Positions 39,413 through 51,325 of a DNA stretch of 64,000 nucleotides are shown piece by piece. Source of the stretch: Brachypodius melanocephalos. Its lineage: Eukaryota > Chordata > Aves > Passeriformes > Pycnonotidae. The notes beneath the pieces were generated by a model, which ran no database searches, was not told the DNA's origin, and saw nothing but the letters and a program-made list of their open reading frames with translations. A program made the position numbers and the translations under genes. Each line of letters starts with the position of its first letter. The stretch's first letter is position 1. The stretch lies in assembly GCA_013398615.1 (NCBI GenBank), contig VZSR01000520.1:32342246-32406245 (forward strand), written 5' to 3'.

Positions 39413-40610
39413 ATGTTAAACATATCAGTTTCTTTTGGTCTATGTCCAGCTAATTCTACAAGAATAATTATGCAGGCCAAATACTTGAGGTCTGCATCTT
39501 CAAAAGAGGCTACTACTGAATTGAATTTTTTACCAATGAAAAATCAAGATGACATTACAGAGCTAGTTGAGATGGGTGTATATTAGGATATAAAAAGGCT
39601 CTCCCTGTGGCTGTTTCCATACTTTCAGAAGTTAAACATGACACACTCATATTCAAACCCTGATTTTGAAAGACCTTTGCAGCTAGACAAGGACCAGTGG
39701 TGCCTGCAACCACAGGAAACAAAATTTGTATATAAACAATACAGCAGCTCATCATCAGAACTTTTATACATTTTTTTCCCAAAAGACTGGTACGAAAAAG
39801 CCAAATCAAGTATGAAGGAAAACTCCAGGAAATGGAAAAAACATCACAACTATTCTCAGTTCCAGGGTAGGACCAGTATGCCCACCTCTACCTTCTGAAT
39901 ATAGCAACATCCCTACAAAATATTTTTTCAGGTTCTTAAAACCCATCCATCATTTCAAAACCCCAATGCAACCTGAACCTAAAGTACCAATCTTTCAGAA
40001 AGAATCACTAGAAATATAAACTCACAAATGTTTCAAGGAAATGAGAAAAATGTAACCAATTATGACTTCCTTGTGTTGAAACACTCTGCTTTCTGTGGAA
40101 GAAAGGATAATTCCTTATCCACTGCCATCTGTAATCCGCATTCCTTATACTGTAAGTCATGGGAGTTTACCAGATTGCATTCTGGAGTACATTTCAATTT
40201 TTTTTTTCCATTTTTCATGATTAAGGAGGAAAATGCCAGGAATAAATATGTATATTATGAGGAGTAAGTGTTCTGACTTCAGAATTCTCCTTATTCCAGG
40301 TCTCCAATTTGACAAGTGGCAGTCATTTACAACTGGGAAGAAAGACAGCAAAAGTTCTTCAACAGACATCATGGAAAATTTCTGTCAGAATTAAAGAATG
40401 CTCTAAAAATGTCACCTCCAGGGAGCATATTATGTACCCACTCATTTTCTTTTTCTTTTGATTTGAAAGGTTCTGAAGACTAATGAGGGCTTGAATATGC
40501 AGACCTGAGTCATGCTTCTCTCTTTACTCAAGCAATTAAGTTGTCTGTCAGCCTCAGTTATACAGTTCTACAAACAGTTAATATTCAGCACAGAAGCAGA
40601 GATGATGGAC

Positions 40611-40645
40611 AAAAAAAAAAAAAAAACAAACAAACAAAAAAAAAA
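40611..40645. repeat. A-rich (AAAC)n simple repeat
   Basis: Sixteen A are followed by CAAACAAAC and a further A run. It is simple sequence. No retroposon body is recognised upstream. Confidence 0.85.
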
Positions 40646-41281
40646 CCCAACATCACCAACAAAAAACTACAAAAACCAAGAGGATCTTGATTCTTCTATA
40701 GCTATTATGAAAACAGCAGAAGCACTGACAAATTTCAAGCAAGCTTCCTTATGCCCAGGCAAAAAATACAAAAACATTAACGTGCAGCAGCTGGAGTAGA
40801 AGCAGAGACAGCTGCTTCAAATACACTCTAGGCAGCAAAGCAGCAGAGGCACTTCTTCTCCATCCTTCATGAATATATCCATCCTGGTATTCCCCTGCCT
40901 CTGAGGAATGATGCTCTGGCTTCCCCCGAGGCAGGATTAGACAGCACAGACAGTCTGTGGGTGTGTGTCTCTCTGTGATACGAGAAGGAAAACTCAAACT
41001 CAAACCCAAAACTCTTTGGTTTACAACTATATCATTTGGTCTCCTTATGTGCATTACTTTTTCTACATGCTTAAGCTTACACCTACATGCACTACCTGTC
41101 ATCAGAGGGCTGAGATAACCTACAGGCAGATCTTTACCATGGCTTGCCATTACACAAATAATAGTTCTGGCCTTATTTGTTCTTCGAGTCACCTGTTGAA
41201 ATTTAAGCACCTTTATACAAAAAATTTCAGCACTTCTTTATAATTTTCAATCCATTTTATTTTTACACAGAATGAAGGGCA

Positions 41282-41312
41282 CCTGCCTTTGATGAGTTAT
41301 TGCAAAGGCAGG
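41282..41312. repeat. Inverted repeat with 10-bp perfect arms
   Basis: CCTGCCTTTG (41282-41291) and CAAAGGCAGG (41303-41312) are perfect complements around an 11-base spacer. It could form a small hairpin. A T run does not follow it, and the stem is too short for a microRNA precursor. Confidence 0.65.
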
Positions 41313-42074
41313 AGGACCATGTAAAGTGAATGTGTCCGTGATCTTTTGCAAGGACTGTTTCATATGCTTGCAAGTGTTGTCATCAGGACATACGGAAAGA
41401 TACAAGGACTATGCTTTTTCTTTCATAACTCCCACATCATTTCCATTAAAAAAATAAAAATGAACTGATGAATGTGTTCTTAGAGTCAAGGAATTTATCT
41501 TCTCAGAACTAAATCCGTATATTTTTAAAGAAAAGTTCACCCTGTGCTCTTTCACCAAGCATCCCTACTCTGCTGCACATATGAAGAAATGAGACGGAGT
41601 CAGCAATCTCTGCTGCCATCTTCTGCTGCTACTTTCCATGCAACCAGTAAACAAGGTACAGAAATACTGAAATCCCATGCTTTCTGAAAGTGAGTGTTAC
41701 AAATGAAAGGCTATAAATCAATAAACAAAGCTCTGTCACACAATCACAGAAATTTGGGAAGAAAATGTCTCTGAATCACACTCAATCACCCTTTTAGCAC
41801 GGAAGTATTCATTATGATATGTGCTCCCATCTAACTGAGGCTGATATCTCTCATAACAAGTTTTATATTCTCTACTAAAGCTTCTTTCTCCTAACATTTC
41901 CTTAGAGACAGAGACTGCTGCACTTTGTCACAGGGTAGAGATTCCCTCTGTAATCTCATATTATTTTAATGGGACACTAATCCCCTCGATCCAGTTTTTG
42001 AAACTATATATGTGTTGGGACAAAGCCATTGTAACAATAGAATAATTCCCCCCTCAAGTAGCAATTTCCTCAGA

Positions 42075-42136
42075 GATGTTTATTATGCCTTCATCTTCTC
42101 AGTGTGATGTTTATTATGCCTTCATCTTCTCAGTGT
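42075..42136. repeat. Perfect two-copy 31-bp tandem duplication
   Basis: The unit starting GATGTTTATTATGCC and ending CTTCTCAGTGT occupies 42075-42105 and is repeated without a change at 42106-42136. Complete identity in otherwise diverged neutral DNA suggests a recent duplication, or an assembly slip. Confidence 0.95.
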
Positions 42137-43109
42137 TTGGTGACAGGTCCAACACCATCAGAATGATCTCTTCTGAGAGATGTAGCTTGTTTGCCTCCCA
42201 TGGTCCTAAATTCTTAACCTATCTTCTGAATATGGGTTAGCTAAACTACCTTTACTTTTACCCTTTATACATATTTGTATTTTGTGATTAAGTCCTTATG
42301 CCTTCCCGCATTGCCACAATTTTCTATGGTTTTTTGATATTTGTGGTTGTCAGCTTCTGGGTATCCTCATCCAGACCATTTCTGCTGACTTAAAACTGTG
42401 AGCAATTTATCTTCACTAAATCCCATGTGTTTTCTGTTCCCATCAAAATCTCAGTCATCTATTGCACTACATCTTCTGCAATGAAATCATCAGCATTTAC
42501 AACATGGATTTGCACCAAATGGTCAATTTTCTAATAGCCCTACCAAGAAATAAAAAGGAAAAACCTGCTGCCTACCTGCAGTGTCAGAGCTATCAGATAG
42601 CTGTACCTTCATAACAGGTTTATTAAAGATTCCAAAGTCTTGCAAGTTTTCTGTCCAGATGATACATCATCGCATGACCTTTTAAATCTGAAGGGGAAAA
42701 AAAACCTAATATTTTTACAACATTCCTCCTTATTCAATGGAATAAATACACAGAACATAAATATAGCAGAATAACAAAACAACCAATAAGTGAGGTATTT
42801 TCCTTTGGTTTCTTTTCTCAGTGTTACCCTTAGATTTTTAGTCCTCTTTTTGTTCTTCTTCTATTTATAGATCTACACATTTCCCATCAGGGGATTAAAA
42901 TTTAAATATTTCAGTTATCATTTTTATCCTTCCTCAAGTACCCAGAACTGACTGACCCTGCATTTTGTTTTTCTTCAGATGCAGACAGGAAGTATTAAAC
43001 TAAGTCTTCAGTCCAGCAAGAAGTTAATATACAAATTGCAGTCTGTATCCTAGAGGAAAAACCTTGATTGTTGCCACACACAGTGCAGAGATTCCATGAC
43101 AGATTTTAG
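42137..43109. other. Non-coding DNA, nothing recognised
   Basis: AT-rich single-copy sequence with no open frame of note and no recognised repeat. The plus strand becomes pyrimidine-rich towards the right. Confidence 0.55.
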
Positions 43110-43784
43110 GGAGTTTTAAACATATCCTCTCCCCTCAACTCTTGGACTATGACAAACTTTATAAAAACAATGTTCTTTCATATTTTTTTTACCTCTCTTT
43201 ACTGTATCCTTTCTTGTTACCATGCTGTGTTTCAAAAGAAACATTTCTCATTAAACTTTGTAAGCTGTTTGTTGTATTCCATTACTCTTAAGTTTGTTTT
43301 GGTTTTTATTTTTATCTTTCCTGCATTATCTGTTTTCCAGAATTCACATTTAAACTATCTCTGGCACATAAGCTATAGAACCTTTGTGACCACATCTTTA
43401 GAGATAAAAAGGATAAAATTCTATATTATCAAGCATAAAGTATCCCCAAGGGATTTGCACAAAGAAACACTAGTTAATGAAAGCCACATATCAATTTTTA
43501 TTAGCATTATAAGCCAATATTCTGCCCTTCTTCTCCTTAATGCCTCAGATTCACTGTTAGACAATTTTACCCTTTCACTGGACATTTCAGAAATGTGGTC
43601 CATTATGCTTTCTGTGACCTTGGTAGTCAAAACAGTTTTTTGGTCAGACCTCCTTCTTTTTTGCCCCTTCACAATTACTGCAGCAAGAACCTACCCCTTG
43701 TACAACTTTCGGTACCTGAAAATGGCTTCCACTTCTTACTGTCTTATATGCAGCGTCATTCTGCTTCATTGTATTTTCATTTAA
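43110..43784 (+). other. Longest open reading frame, probably non-coding
   Basis: The frame is open from after a TAG at 43107 to the stop at 43782-43784. The first ATG is at 43149, giving 211 residues. The translation is rich in F, L, I, S and Y with hydrophobic stretches, roughly residues 5-25, 35-60 and 190-211. I recognise no domain, repeat, catalytic motif or convincing signal sequence. The strand is pyrimidine-rich and poor in A and G, which lowers the rate of TAA, TAG and TGA and favours hydrophobic codons, so the length and the membrane-like look may both be by-products of composition. Another frame (43595-43936, plus) and a minus frame (43421-43672) overlap it. No Kozak-like or splice context supports a gene. 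A genuine unrecognised exon is unlikely but not excluded. Confidence 0.15.
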
Positions 43785-46189
43785 AATGCGTTTGGAAAAT
43801 ATATATTAGTCTTACTTGCTTAATCTCCTTTTTTTCTCTCTCTTTAAATCTGAACTCTATTAATAATGTTCCTAACTGCAAGCCTTATCTGTGTAAGGAT
43901 TCAGTGGGAACATTCTGCCTCATTTGTTGGGCATAGATTAAGAGACAGGCAGAAGTAATAAGAAATGGAAGAATGCTGGGTTTTGTGGGCAGGATGAAAA
44001 AAGGGCTTTGTCACGATTGCATTTAATTTTGTTAGGATTTCTGTAAAAATGACACTTATTGTTTCAAACACATTCTCAGACCACAAGGCAACATACAGTC
44101 CTGTGTCCAGTGTAGTATGAGAAACAATGCAATGAGAAAGCAAGTAGAAGAGGGAAAAAAAAAACATATGCACATCTTCTTAGCATCTGTTCAACACCAC
44201 AATTTGTTTTTTCATCTGTGAGAGAAATAAATGTGGGAGTTGGAAGTACAGGAGTGTTTTCTCCTCTTGTTTCTTCTAAACTCTCAAAAATTTTAGTAAC
44301 ATCACAAAAATCTCCTTTGCCACTCTTTCTATTTGACTATGTATAAATTAAATTTTCAAAAGTGACTCCTGGCTTCATTCATCTCAATTTGAATTCTAAA
44401 TTTTCAGTTTTCTACTTCTAGGTTATGCAAGATTTACATCTTTACTCTTCTATTAACTCTATACTTAACAGTCATTTAGCCTTTTCTGGACATCTAAAAG
44501 TGAGTAATTAAAAGTCACCCCCAAATATCATAATCATTAAATAGAAACTCTTTAATCATTCCCATTATTTTACAGTACTAGTCTATTTCCAGTTGTGTGA
44601 AGGATGTATAAAAACATAATCTAAGCAGAGCAGACATGAATGAGGTGTATAAAATGGATTTCTGAGCCACTGATTCTACCAGTTCAGTTATTTCTTTCTC
44701 CTTTAGACAACAAAAGACCTATGGTTGTTTGTTAATGGCAGAATTCAAACATATTCCTTTAGCTATCCTTAACCTTAGACTTCCTGCAAATACCAGGCTG
44801 TCAAACAACATTGTTGGAGTCAGCTGCAAACATTTGATTGAATGCTGCAATATCTCTGCATAGAGGCATGTCTAAATACTGCTTTTCTTCTCTTCCTTAT
44901 CACTGACACAATGTGTTGCCGAATTGTGCATCAGCAGCCACAGCAGTTGCACTCCCAGAGCTGTGAAAAAGACTCTCAGGACTTTTCTCTTTAATTACTC
45001 TAAAGTACAAAACATCCCAGTTTCCCCTGGTGATATTATTCCTTTGTGATGAAGTCTAGATTGGATTTATGCTTTTCTTCCAAATGGCAGATTAAGAAAT
45101 GCATGAATATTAATTTGCAGTATGTTTTGTAGACTATGTTTGCAGTAATTCTGTGATTACTCTCTGGTAATTGTATACTAATAATGCTAGTTGTTTATAT
45201 ACAACTTCAAAAATAAATATGAAGCAATTTCATTAGCAATGGACTCTCAAGAGAGATTTCATAATGAGGATAAATTTCCTGTATTTAATATGGAGAGGGT
45301 GCAGATAAATTCAGATACAAACAGGTGTAACATCACTAAGGCAGGCAGCTGCAATAAAACACTCACAAGCATTTTAACTGGATTCATACCAACTATCTTT
45401 TAGGCATTTAAGTGAGGTACATAAATTAGACATCTGGTCTTGTTCTACAGTCAGCAGAGATCACTATAAGACAATTTAGGCTATGAGAAATAGGCCATAA
45501 AATCAGAGAACAGAGCTGAAATTAAATATTCAGGGTGTAGGTCAAGGCTTTGTTGCATCATAGTAATCAATGTGTTTAAACATCAGAAAGAATCCAAAGG
45601 ATTCTCAGGGTTAGTGTGAATGCCAGCCTTCAGCAGGAAATTATGACAGTGGTAGCTCTGAACACATCACATCTTTCTGCACCACCGTGCTAGCAGGGAC
45701 CACCCAACTCAAGAGACATGTAAAATCAACAATGCCACAGCTTACAAACTGAGATTCATTAATGAACCCAAATAAAAGGTGGAGAGGCTATTACATGACC
45801 AAGCCCATCTTGGACTGATATCCACATCCCTTCACCTACTGCTTTTTGAGCTTTTCTTGGACATACAGCAAACTCCTTTCTTTCTGCACCAATCTGATTG
45901 CTACTGAGCAGTTGCTATGTGGTGAACAATTAAATAGCTGTCAAGGGTGGCAATACATGATGATGGATTAGGCAGTTTTGGCAATTCCTTACTGTTAGCA
46001 ATTTTGGTCAGTGAAATTTGGAAAGAACTTCAGCATCTTTGGCTGAAAATCCCTCTATTAATGCCAGTGATTAATTATTAACAAATGTGCTGTTATTATT
46101 TTAATAAGCCCCTCAAAATGCTTATTGAGCTGTGAAAAAGCTCACGACTCTCTTAAAAAGTGTGCTTCAAAATACAGTCACCCATTCTG
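43785..46189. other. AT-rich non-coding DNA
   Basis: No gene or mobile element is recognised. Frames are below about 115 codons and resemble no known protein. Confidence 0.55.
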
Positions 46190-47060
46190 TTTCCAGAAAG
46201 AGCCAGTATCCATCCCCGAGGGGATCTGCTGTGCCCAGATGGCAAGCCCCACAGTGTGATCATTTTACAAGGACAGTGTGGGAGGTCACAGCACAGCAGA
46301 CACAGTCCTCCTTTTCAACTGCAGTCTGGAGGTGGGGTTCCAAACAAATTATCCACACAATCCTCACTTACTGTGTTGAAAAAAGCCCCGCGTTGCTTAT
46401 CACTCAGCCAGCAAGGATGGTCCCATTTTCACTGCCAAAGGGATCTTGGAGCACCCTTTGCAGCCAAAGAGCTCCAGCTGTCACAGACCAGCACCAGATT
46501 TCCTGAATGGCCCCATCCACCTCCTGCTACACAGCAACTCTCTCATGCACCAGCAGGAGCCAAAATCACACACTGCCTACAGCAGCCCAGGAGAAGGGGC
46601 AAGGCTAGGCACTACACTCACCTCCATCCAAGACATTTTTCCTTGAAAGAGCCCATCCCTTCCCAGCTGGTGCTGACTGCCAGCCATTGGGCATCCCCAG
46701 CTCAGCCACTTGGCCACTGCAGAGGCCAATCCTGAGTGCCACGTTCTGCTGAGGGGTCTGGGGGCACAGCATGGCCCTGGCAGATCCAAACCCCTGCCAT
46801 CTGCAATAGGGATCCCCTTTGTGCACAGCCCTTGGAGTGGGCTCAGGACTGGGCAGGAGCCTTGTCCTGGAGGAGCTCCATTTGCTGGGAGGCTCCAGAG
46901 GGAGCAGAGTCAGGCACGAAGCAAGGCTGGGGTGGAAGCTCTGAATGTGTGCTGCTGCCCCAGGCTCTGTTGCCCACTGTTCCTAGAGCTGTGGCAGGGC
47001 TCATGGATTATGTTCCCTCACCAGGGAAGGACACACAGGGAAGTTGGGGCAATGGACCAA
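46190..47060. other. GC-rich block of unknown origin
   Basis: This stretch is clearly richer in G and C than its flanks but contains few CpG. Several overlapping frames cross it: 46132-46506, 46160-46735 (191 codons) and 46736-47113, all plus, and 46577-46789 and 46605-46826 on the minus strand. Their translations are rich in P, S, H, Q and G with no recognisable domain, and frames on both strands are a known effect of high GC. It could be a decayed mobile element belonging with the LTR-like sequence at 47389, or an old GC-rich segment. I do not recognise it. Confidence 0.35.
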
Positions 47061-47388
47061 ATGAGCTAGTGCCAGAAACGCTTTTATTTGGCTCCCTAGT
47101 AGAATGTGGTTGACTTTCCCCCTCTGCATTTCACCAGAAGATACATGTTTAAATAAAAATCCAGCAGCAAAGATTATGCTTGAAACATTTTGGGCCATCC
47201 TGACCCACAATACTTTGCTGAAGTCTCCATGAAGCTTCTTGGAAAGGCCCTCTGTGACCCTGATCTTTTACAGCCTTCTGATGTTTGCATTTTTGCAATG
47301 GAGTTTCTCACAGATTTTCCTGTAAACAAGTCATGTTATTGTAACCACTCCTTTTTGTTTTCATTTCTTTCTCTAAGGAGGAGACAAA

Positions 47389-47552
47389 TGATGGACTGCT
47401 AATTTGGCCAGTGAGGTTGGAGAGCTGGCAACCTCATGGTCCGATCCATGGTCATTGTCAGAAATCTATATAAATTGGAATGAGAACATAAACTTCTCTC
47501 TTCCTGCCCCTGAACTCGACTGTGTGCGTGTTGTTCATGTCCTATAGTGACA
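47389..47552 (+). mobile_element. Possible LTR fragment of an endogenous retrovirus
   Basis: The order is promoter-like: a CATGGTC direct repeat near 47433-47452, a TATATAAATT box near 47467, then a weak ACATAAAC polyadenylation-type word followed by CTTCTCTCTTCCTGCC (47494-47509) and CTCGACTGTGTGCGTGTTG. The last two words resemble the R-U5 region of avian retroviral LTRs as I remember them. A TG at 47389 could be the 5' edge, and the 3' edge may lie near 47545. No clear CA end or target duplication was found, and no gag or pol follows. A non-retroviral promoter-like sequence is the alternative. Confidence 0.35.
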
Positions 47553-47567
47553 GCCCTCCTGTCCTCC

Positions 47568-47583
47568 GGGGTGCAGGCACCCC
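47568..47583. repeat. Perfect 7-bp hairpin
   Basis: GGGGTGC and GCACCCC flank a two-base AG. It lies just downstream of the LTR-like segment. It is too short to support a function by itself. Confidence 0.5.
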
Positions 47584-47750
47584 ACTGCTGTGAACAGCGC
47601 TGGCTTAGACTCAGGGGCCAGCACCCAGCACCTCTTCTGCATTTATTTCTGCAGACACCATGGTGAGTGACAGAGGCTGCTTGCCGTGAGGACACTCCCT
47701 AGAACCCACATCTGTACCTACTGCAATCCCAATGTCTCCCCCAAACACGT

Positions 47751-47867
47751 AGCAGATACTGTTATCTTCCTTAGAGAGGGAATTACGGGCATTTGATTGC
47801 TCATTTTGGCCAGTTCATCAATGAGGACACAGAAAAACAAAGCTTAATGATTTGGCCAATGCCACAG
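47751..47867 (+). mobile_element. Possible MIR-like SINE remnant
   Basis: GTAGCAGATACTGTTATCTTC and, after a gap, AATGAGGACACAGAAAAACA followed by AAGCTTAATGATTTGGCCAATGCCACAG resemble in order the core and 3' part of MIR (a tRNA-derived SINE with a conserved core), in which a GATGAGGAAACTGAGG-type segment precedes a TTGCCCAAGGTCACAC-type segment. The match is weak, with an insertion of about 45 bases. A 25-base A run follows directly. MIR-related copies are known at low number in birds. Judged by eye only. Confidence 0.3.
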
Positions 47868-47892
47868 AAAAAAAAAAAAAAAAAAAAAAAAA
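47868..47892. repeat. Poly(A) run of 25
   Basis: Uninterrupted A run directly after the MIR-like segment. It may be simple sequence, or the tail of a retroposed sequence whose body has decayed. Confidence 0.9.
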
Positions 47893-50800
47893 CAGTTTTG
47901 GTGAAGATTAAAATTCCCTGGAAAGTAAGATTAACCTTGTCCCTTTCCACTTACATTTACTTCATCCATAACTCCTATCATTCATTAATGTTTCTAGTCT
48001 TACTAAATGCTCATCACTCTGGCTATTTGTTACTTCATCCTTTCAGTAATTTTTTCACTCCTCTCTTGCGTATCAGCTAATTCATGGAGTAACTCCTTCT
48101 ATGAATCCCAGAATGTCTTAGTTGGAGATATTAACCTTCTTTAAAAATACACTGGGAAAAGGAGATGGGAACCTAACTCTGTAATAGATGCCTCTGTATG
48201 TCCTGGATAAAGGCACTATGCACATATAGCTGTTGTTGCCACTCTTGTAATTCCATTCTCAACTTTTGCACCTGTTAATGTGGCCCATCTGTGAAACATA
48301 GCCATAACCTTCATATAAATTTAGCTTTCATAAACACTTTTCCATCTCCAGATATCTTTACAGACCTTAACTGAGTTTTTTCAGGTTCTTCCATGTAGCT
48401 CTTGGAGAAGATACTGCAGAAAATCCTGAAATCACCATTAAAAAAAAAAAAAAAAACAACTTGGTCTTCTACCCTTACTCAGGTTTTGTCCACCTGAGCT
48501 TTTATACTGGATGCTATGACTGCAGAATACTGCAAGGTTATTCAGACACTGAAATGTTCCTTGGAGGGGGTGTCTGTGTTCTAACCTTTGCAGCATGCTG
48601 CATAAGAAGTTTGACCTCTTTGTCCTTCCCTATCCCCTGGCTGAAAAACTGACTTCAAATTCAAACAGGCGGTAAAAATGAAAATTCCGATGTAGTTCAA
48701 CACTCATCCATAAATCAGCCACACAGAACTTAGCCAGTTTCTTGGCAAAGCCGTTGTACAGGCACAGAAACCACACACACAACCACTGCATGTTAAAAAT
48801 GCATTAAAGCTTGAAGGACAAGATTGAAAGGAGAGAGTTTGTACACTTCTATGCAATCTCTTCTACTCAGAGAGGAGTCATGTAGCTTCATGCAAGAATG
48901 CCTGCACAGAAGTGTCCATGTCACTGTTGTTGTTTTGAATCACATTTATTTTAGGATCACAGCTCTTTTAAGATCATTAACCCTATGATTTAACAAGACA
49001 ACAGCTAATGTAACAATTTGTCCTAGGCCATTTTATTTTATAAGCAGCATGAGGGAAAATGTTTGAACCTGGAGTTTGGACAGAGAAAAGCGTGGATGAG
49101 GTTACATGCACTATGTCAACAGCTATCTAACCAAATACGTTTCCTTTCTCAAAAAAATGCAAAGAATCATCTCATCCTCTGAAGCAGCTGTGTTGTAAAA
49201 ACAAATTAATCCTCTTAAAACAGTTTTGAATTTCTCAAATGAGAGAGTTAAGTGCTGATCCTCATCCCTGATTATGGCACAGAAAAAGATAGGCTGTCCT
49301 CTCTAACCTATGTTCAAGTGGTCATGATTATTAAAATACAAAAGAATAATAATAATGAACCAGACTCTTATGGACATTAGGGGATCCACTAAGAGCATAT
49401 AACCTACATCAGTTCTTTCTTCCATAGGTGTGCACTGCATTCTCTGTATTTTAATACACTCACTGGCAATACTCAGACACAACTGAAGCAAGTAAGCATG
49501 GACAAGCAGGCAGAAAAGGATCTGTAATTTAGTATTTCTTCTATGACTTTTGACTACTTTACTGTTGTTTTTAGCAACAAACAGAGCAAAGTCACAAATG
49601 TATTTCTTACATGGAACTATATCAGCACCTGGGCTTTAAATCTGAATTAGAATCAGATTAAGTAGTACCACTGAATGTAAAATTTCATGGTAACATGTAT
49701 TTCACCTGGCTGTCAGTTGTGAGTAATGAACATCCTTTAAACACATCCAAATTTGTTCACTGGTATTTCTAGTTCATGGTGCTGAAGAGCTGCATACACT
49801 GTCCAGTAAAAGAATAGAAATCAAAGCACGTTGCATATGCAGCTTACCATCATACCAATTCTAAATTCCAAGATTCACAGCTGAAATCTTGCTTGCCCTG
49901 ACTCACTCCTCGCAGCATCTCTTTTCCTCAAATATTTGCATTCTAACCTTCTCAGAAGGAAACACAAGACAACACAGGATAGAATAATTTACAATTGATG
50001 CTCATTTTTCCCGTTGTACACTGAGTCCTAGTTAAGATCCTCATGGGAAAAATAACAAGAAGACACAAACAAGAAGACATTTCAATAAAAATAATGATAA
50101 TTAACTGCTCAGATGTCTTCACTGAAGAGATACTCAATTCTGACACTGTTTATCTGAGGTGAGAGAACTCTAAAAGGATATGACAAATATTCAAATCAAT
50201 GATTAACTCTGAGGAGGGGAATCAACATCTGTAATTTTTGTCTCAAGATTGATTAACAGCAGGACAATAAGTTCTATAGGCAAAAGTCAAAGGAAATATC
50301 CATCCTGTGTAACTTAACACATCTTTACCAACAGATTTGTGTCAGAATTTAATATGATTTAATGAGATCAGACATTTGTAGGTATAATAAAAATATCCAC
50401 AGCCAAAAATAAACACTTATCAATATTCTTGGGGGGAAAATGTAGGTCAGTTCAGTATCAGTTACAACATTCAGGAACTTTAAATCCATGAAATTAATTC
50501 TGTTAGTAAAGAAGCAGATAATGTTTAGAAGTTCACTGAAAAAATGCAAGTGCTTTAACAGTAAGAGTCCTAAATAATTCCACAACTCTAGCAGGGATAT
50601 AGTGGATTCTCCATTGACAGAACCTTCAAAGCATCACTGAGTTTTGAGGGAGTTGTAATTTTTCATTGTTGTTTTTGTTTTTCTCCTGAAATATTGTAGT
50701 CCATGACAGACCCTGGTGAAGCAAGAACTATTCATGGAAACCCTCTGTATTCCACAAGAGGTCAGAATGGAGGGTCAAAATAGCCACATCTCTCTACTAA

Positions 50801-51100
50801 AAAAATCTATGAGCATGTAAGCCTTGACCTGAAAAATGACTTCTCCATTTTGATGAGTATATCACTCATGGAGAAATATATATGTAAAAAATGGACTGGC
50901 TGAAGCCTATATACAGTCAAACATCCATGTCCTGACACTTCACTTTCCTTTGACCTTTGATAAAACTGTGGATAAATCCTTTAACCTATCTGTACTCTTT
51001 GCACAACTATAACATATAACAATATGTTCCCACTGCTTAGTTTTTTGAGCTGCTTCATTGGTAAATATTTATAAAGGGAATCTCAATCCTTGAATTAAAG
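47893..51100. other. AT-rich non-coding DNA
   Basis: No gene or named repeat is recognised, apart from a 17-base A run at 48440-48456. Open frames are all under about 80 codons. Confidence 0.6.
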
Positions 51101-51325
51101 AGGAGATATGCAAATGATTATTGAATGCAGGTGTTCACAGCTCAATAGTAGCAGAGAATGTTATCTTCCCATGTGCGTTATAACATCTTAGAAATAAATG
51201 TCAGCTGTCATTTTAAAAGTACAAAGAGCAAGCATAATAAGCTGTTCGTGGGCAATTTGTCCTTCTTGGCCCCAGCTGACAGGGATGAATTTTCTGTATC
51301 TTCATGAATCACCTTAATGTAGTCA
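51101..51325. promoter_or_regulatory. Candidate conserved regulatory element
   Basis: A perfect POU octamer ATGCAAAT lies at 51108-51115. TGTCAGCTGTCA at 51199-51210 combines two TGTCA half-sites (the MEIS/PBX core on the other strand) with a CAGCTG E-box. CAGCTGACAG at 51273-51282 repeats the same pairing. No repeat family is recognised here. Such clusters are typical of vertebrate developmental enhancers, but motif clusters also occur by chance. The call is an inference. Confidence 0.2.

Larger units (their letters stand above)
39413..42074. other. Non-coding DNA with A-rich simple repeat
   Basis: No gene is recognised. An A-rich (AAAC)n tract lies at 40611-40645. The frame at 40749-41210 (153 codons, minus) overlaps plus-strand frames and has no known domain. 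Confidence 0.6.

Noticed and set aside
40749..41210. 153-codon frame on the minus strand
   Set aside because: Overlaps plus-strand frames, begins and ends in single-copy DNA with no family resemblance.
46160..46735. 191-codon frame, plus strand
   Set aside because: GC-rich DNA with overlapping frames on both strands; low-complexity P/S/H/Q translation with no domain.
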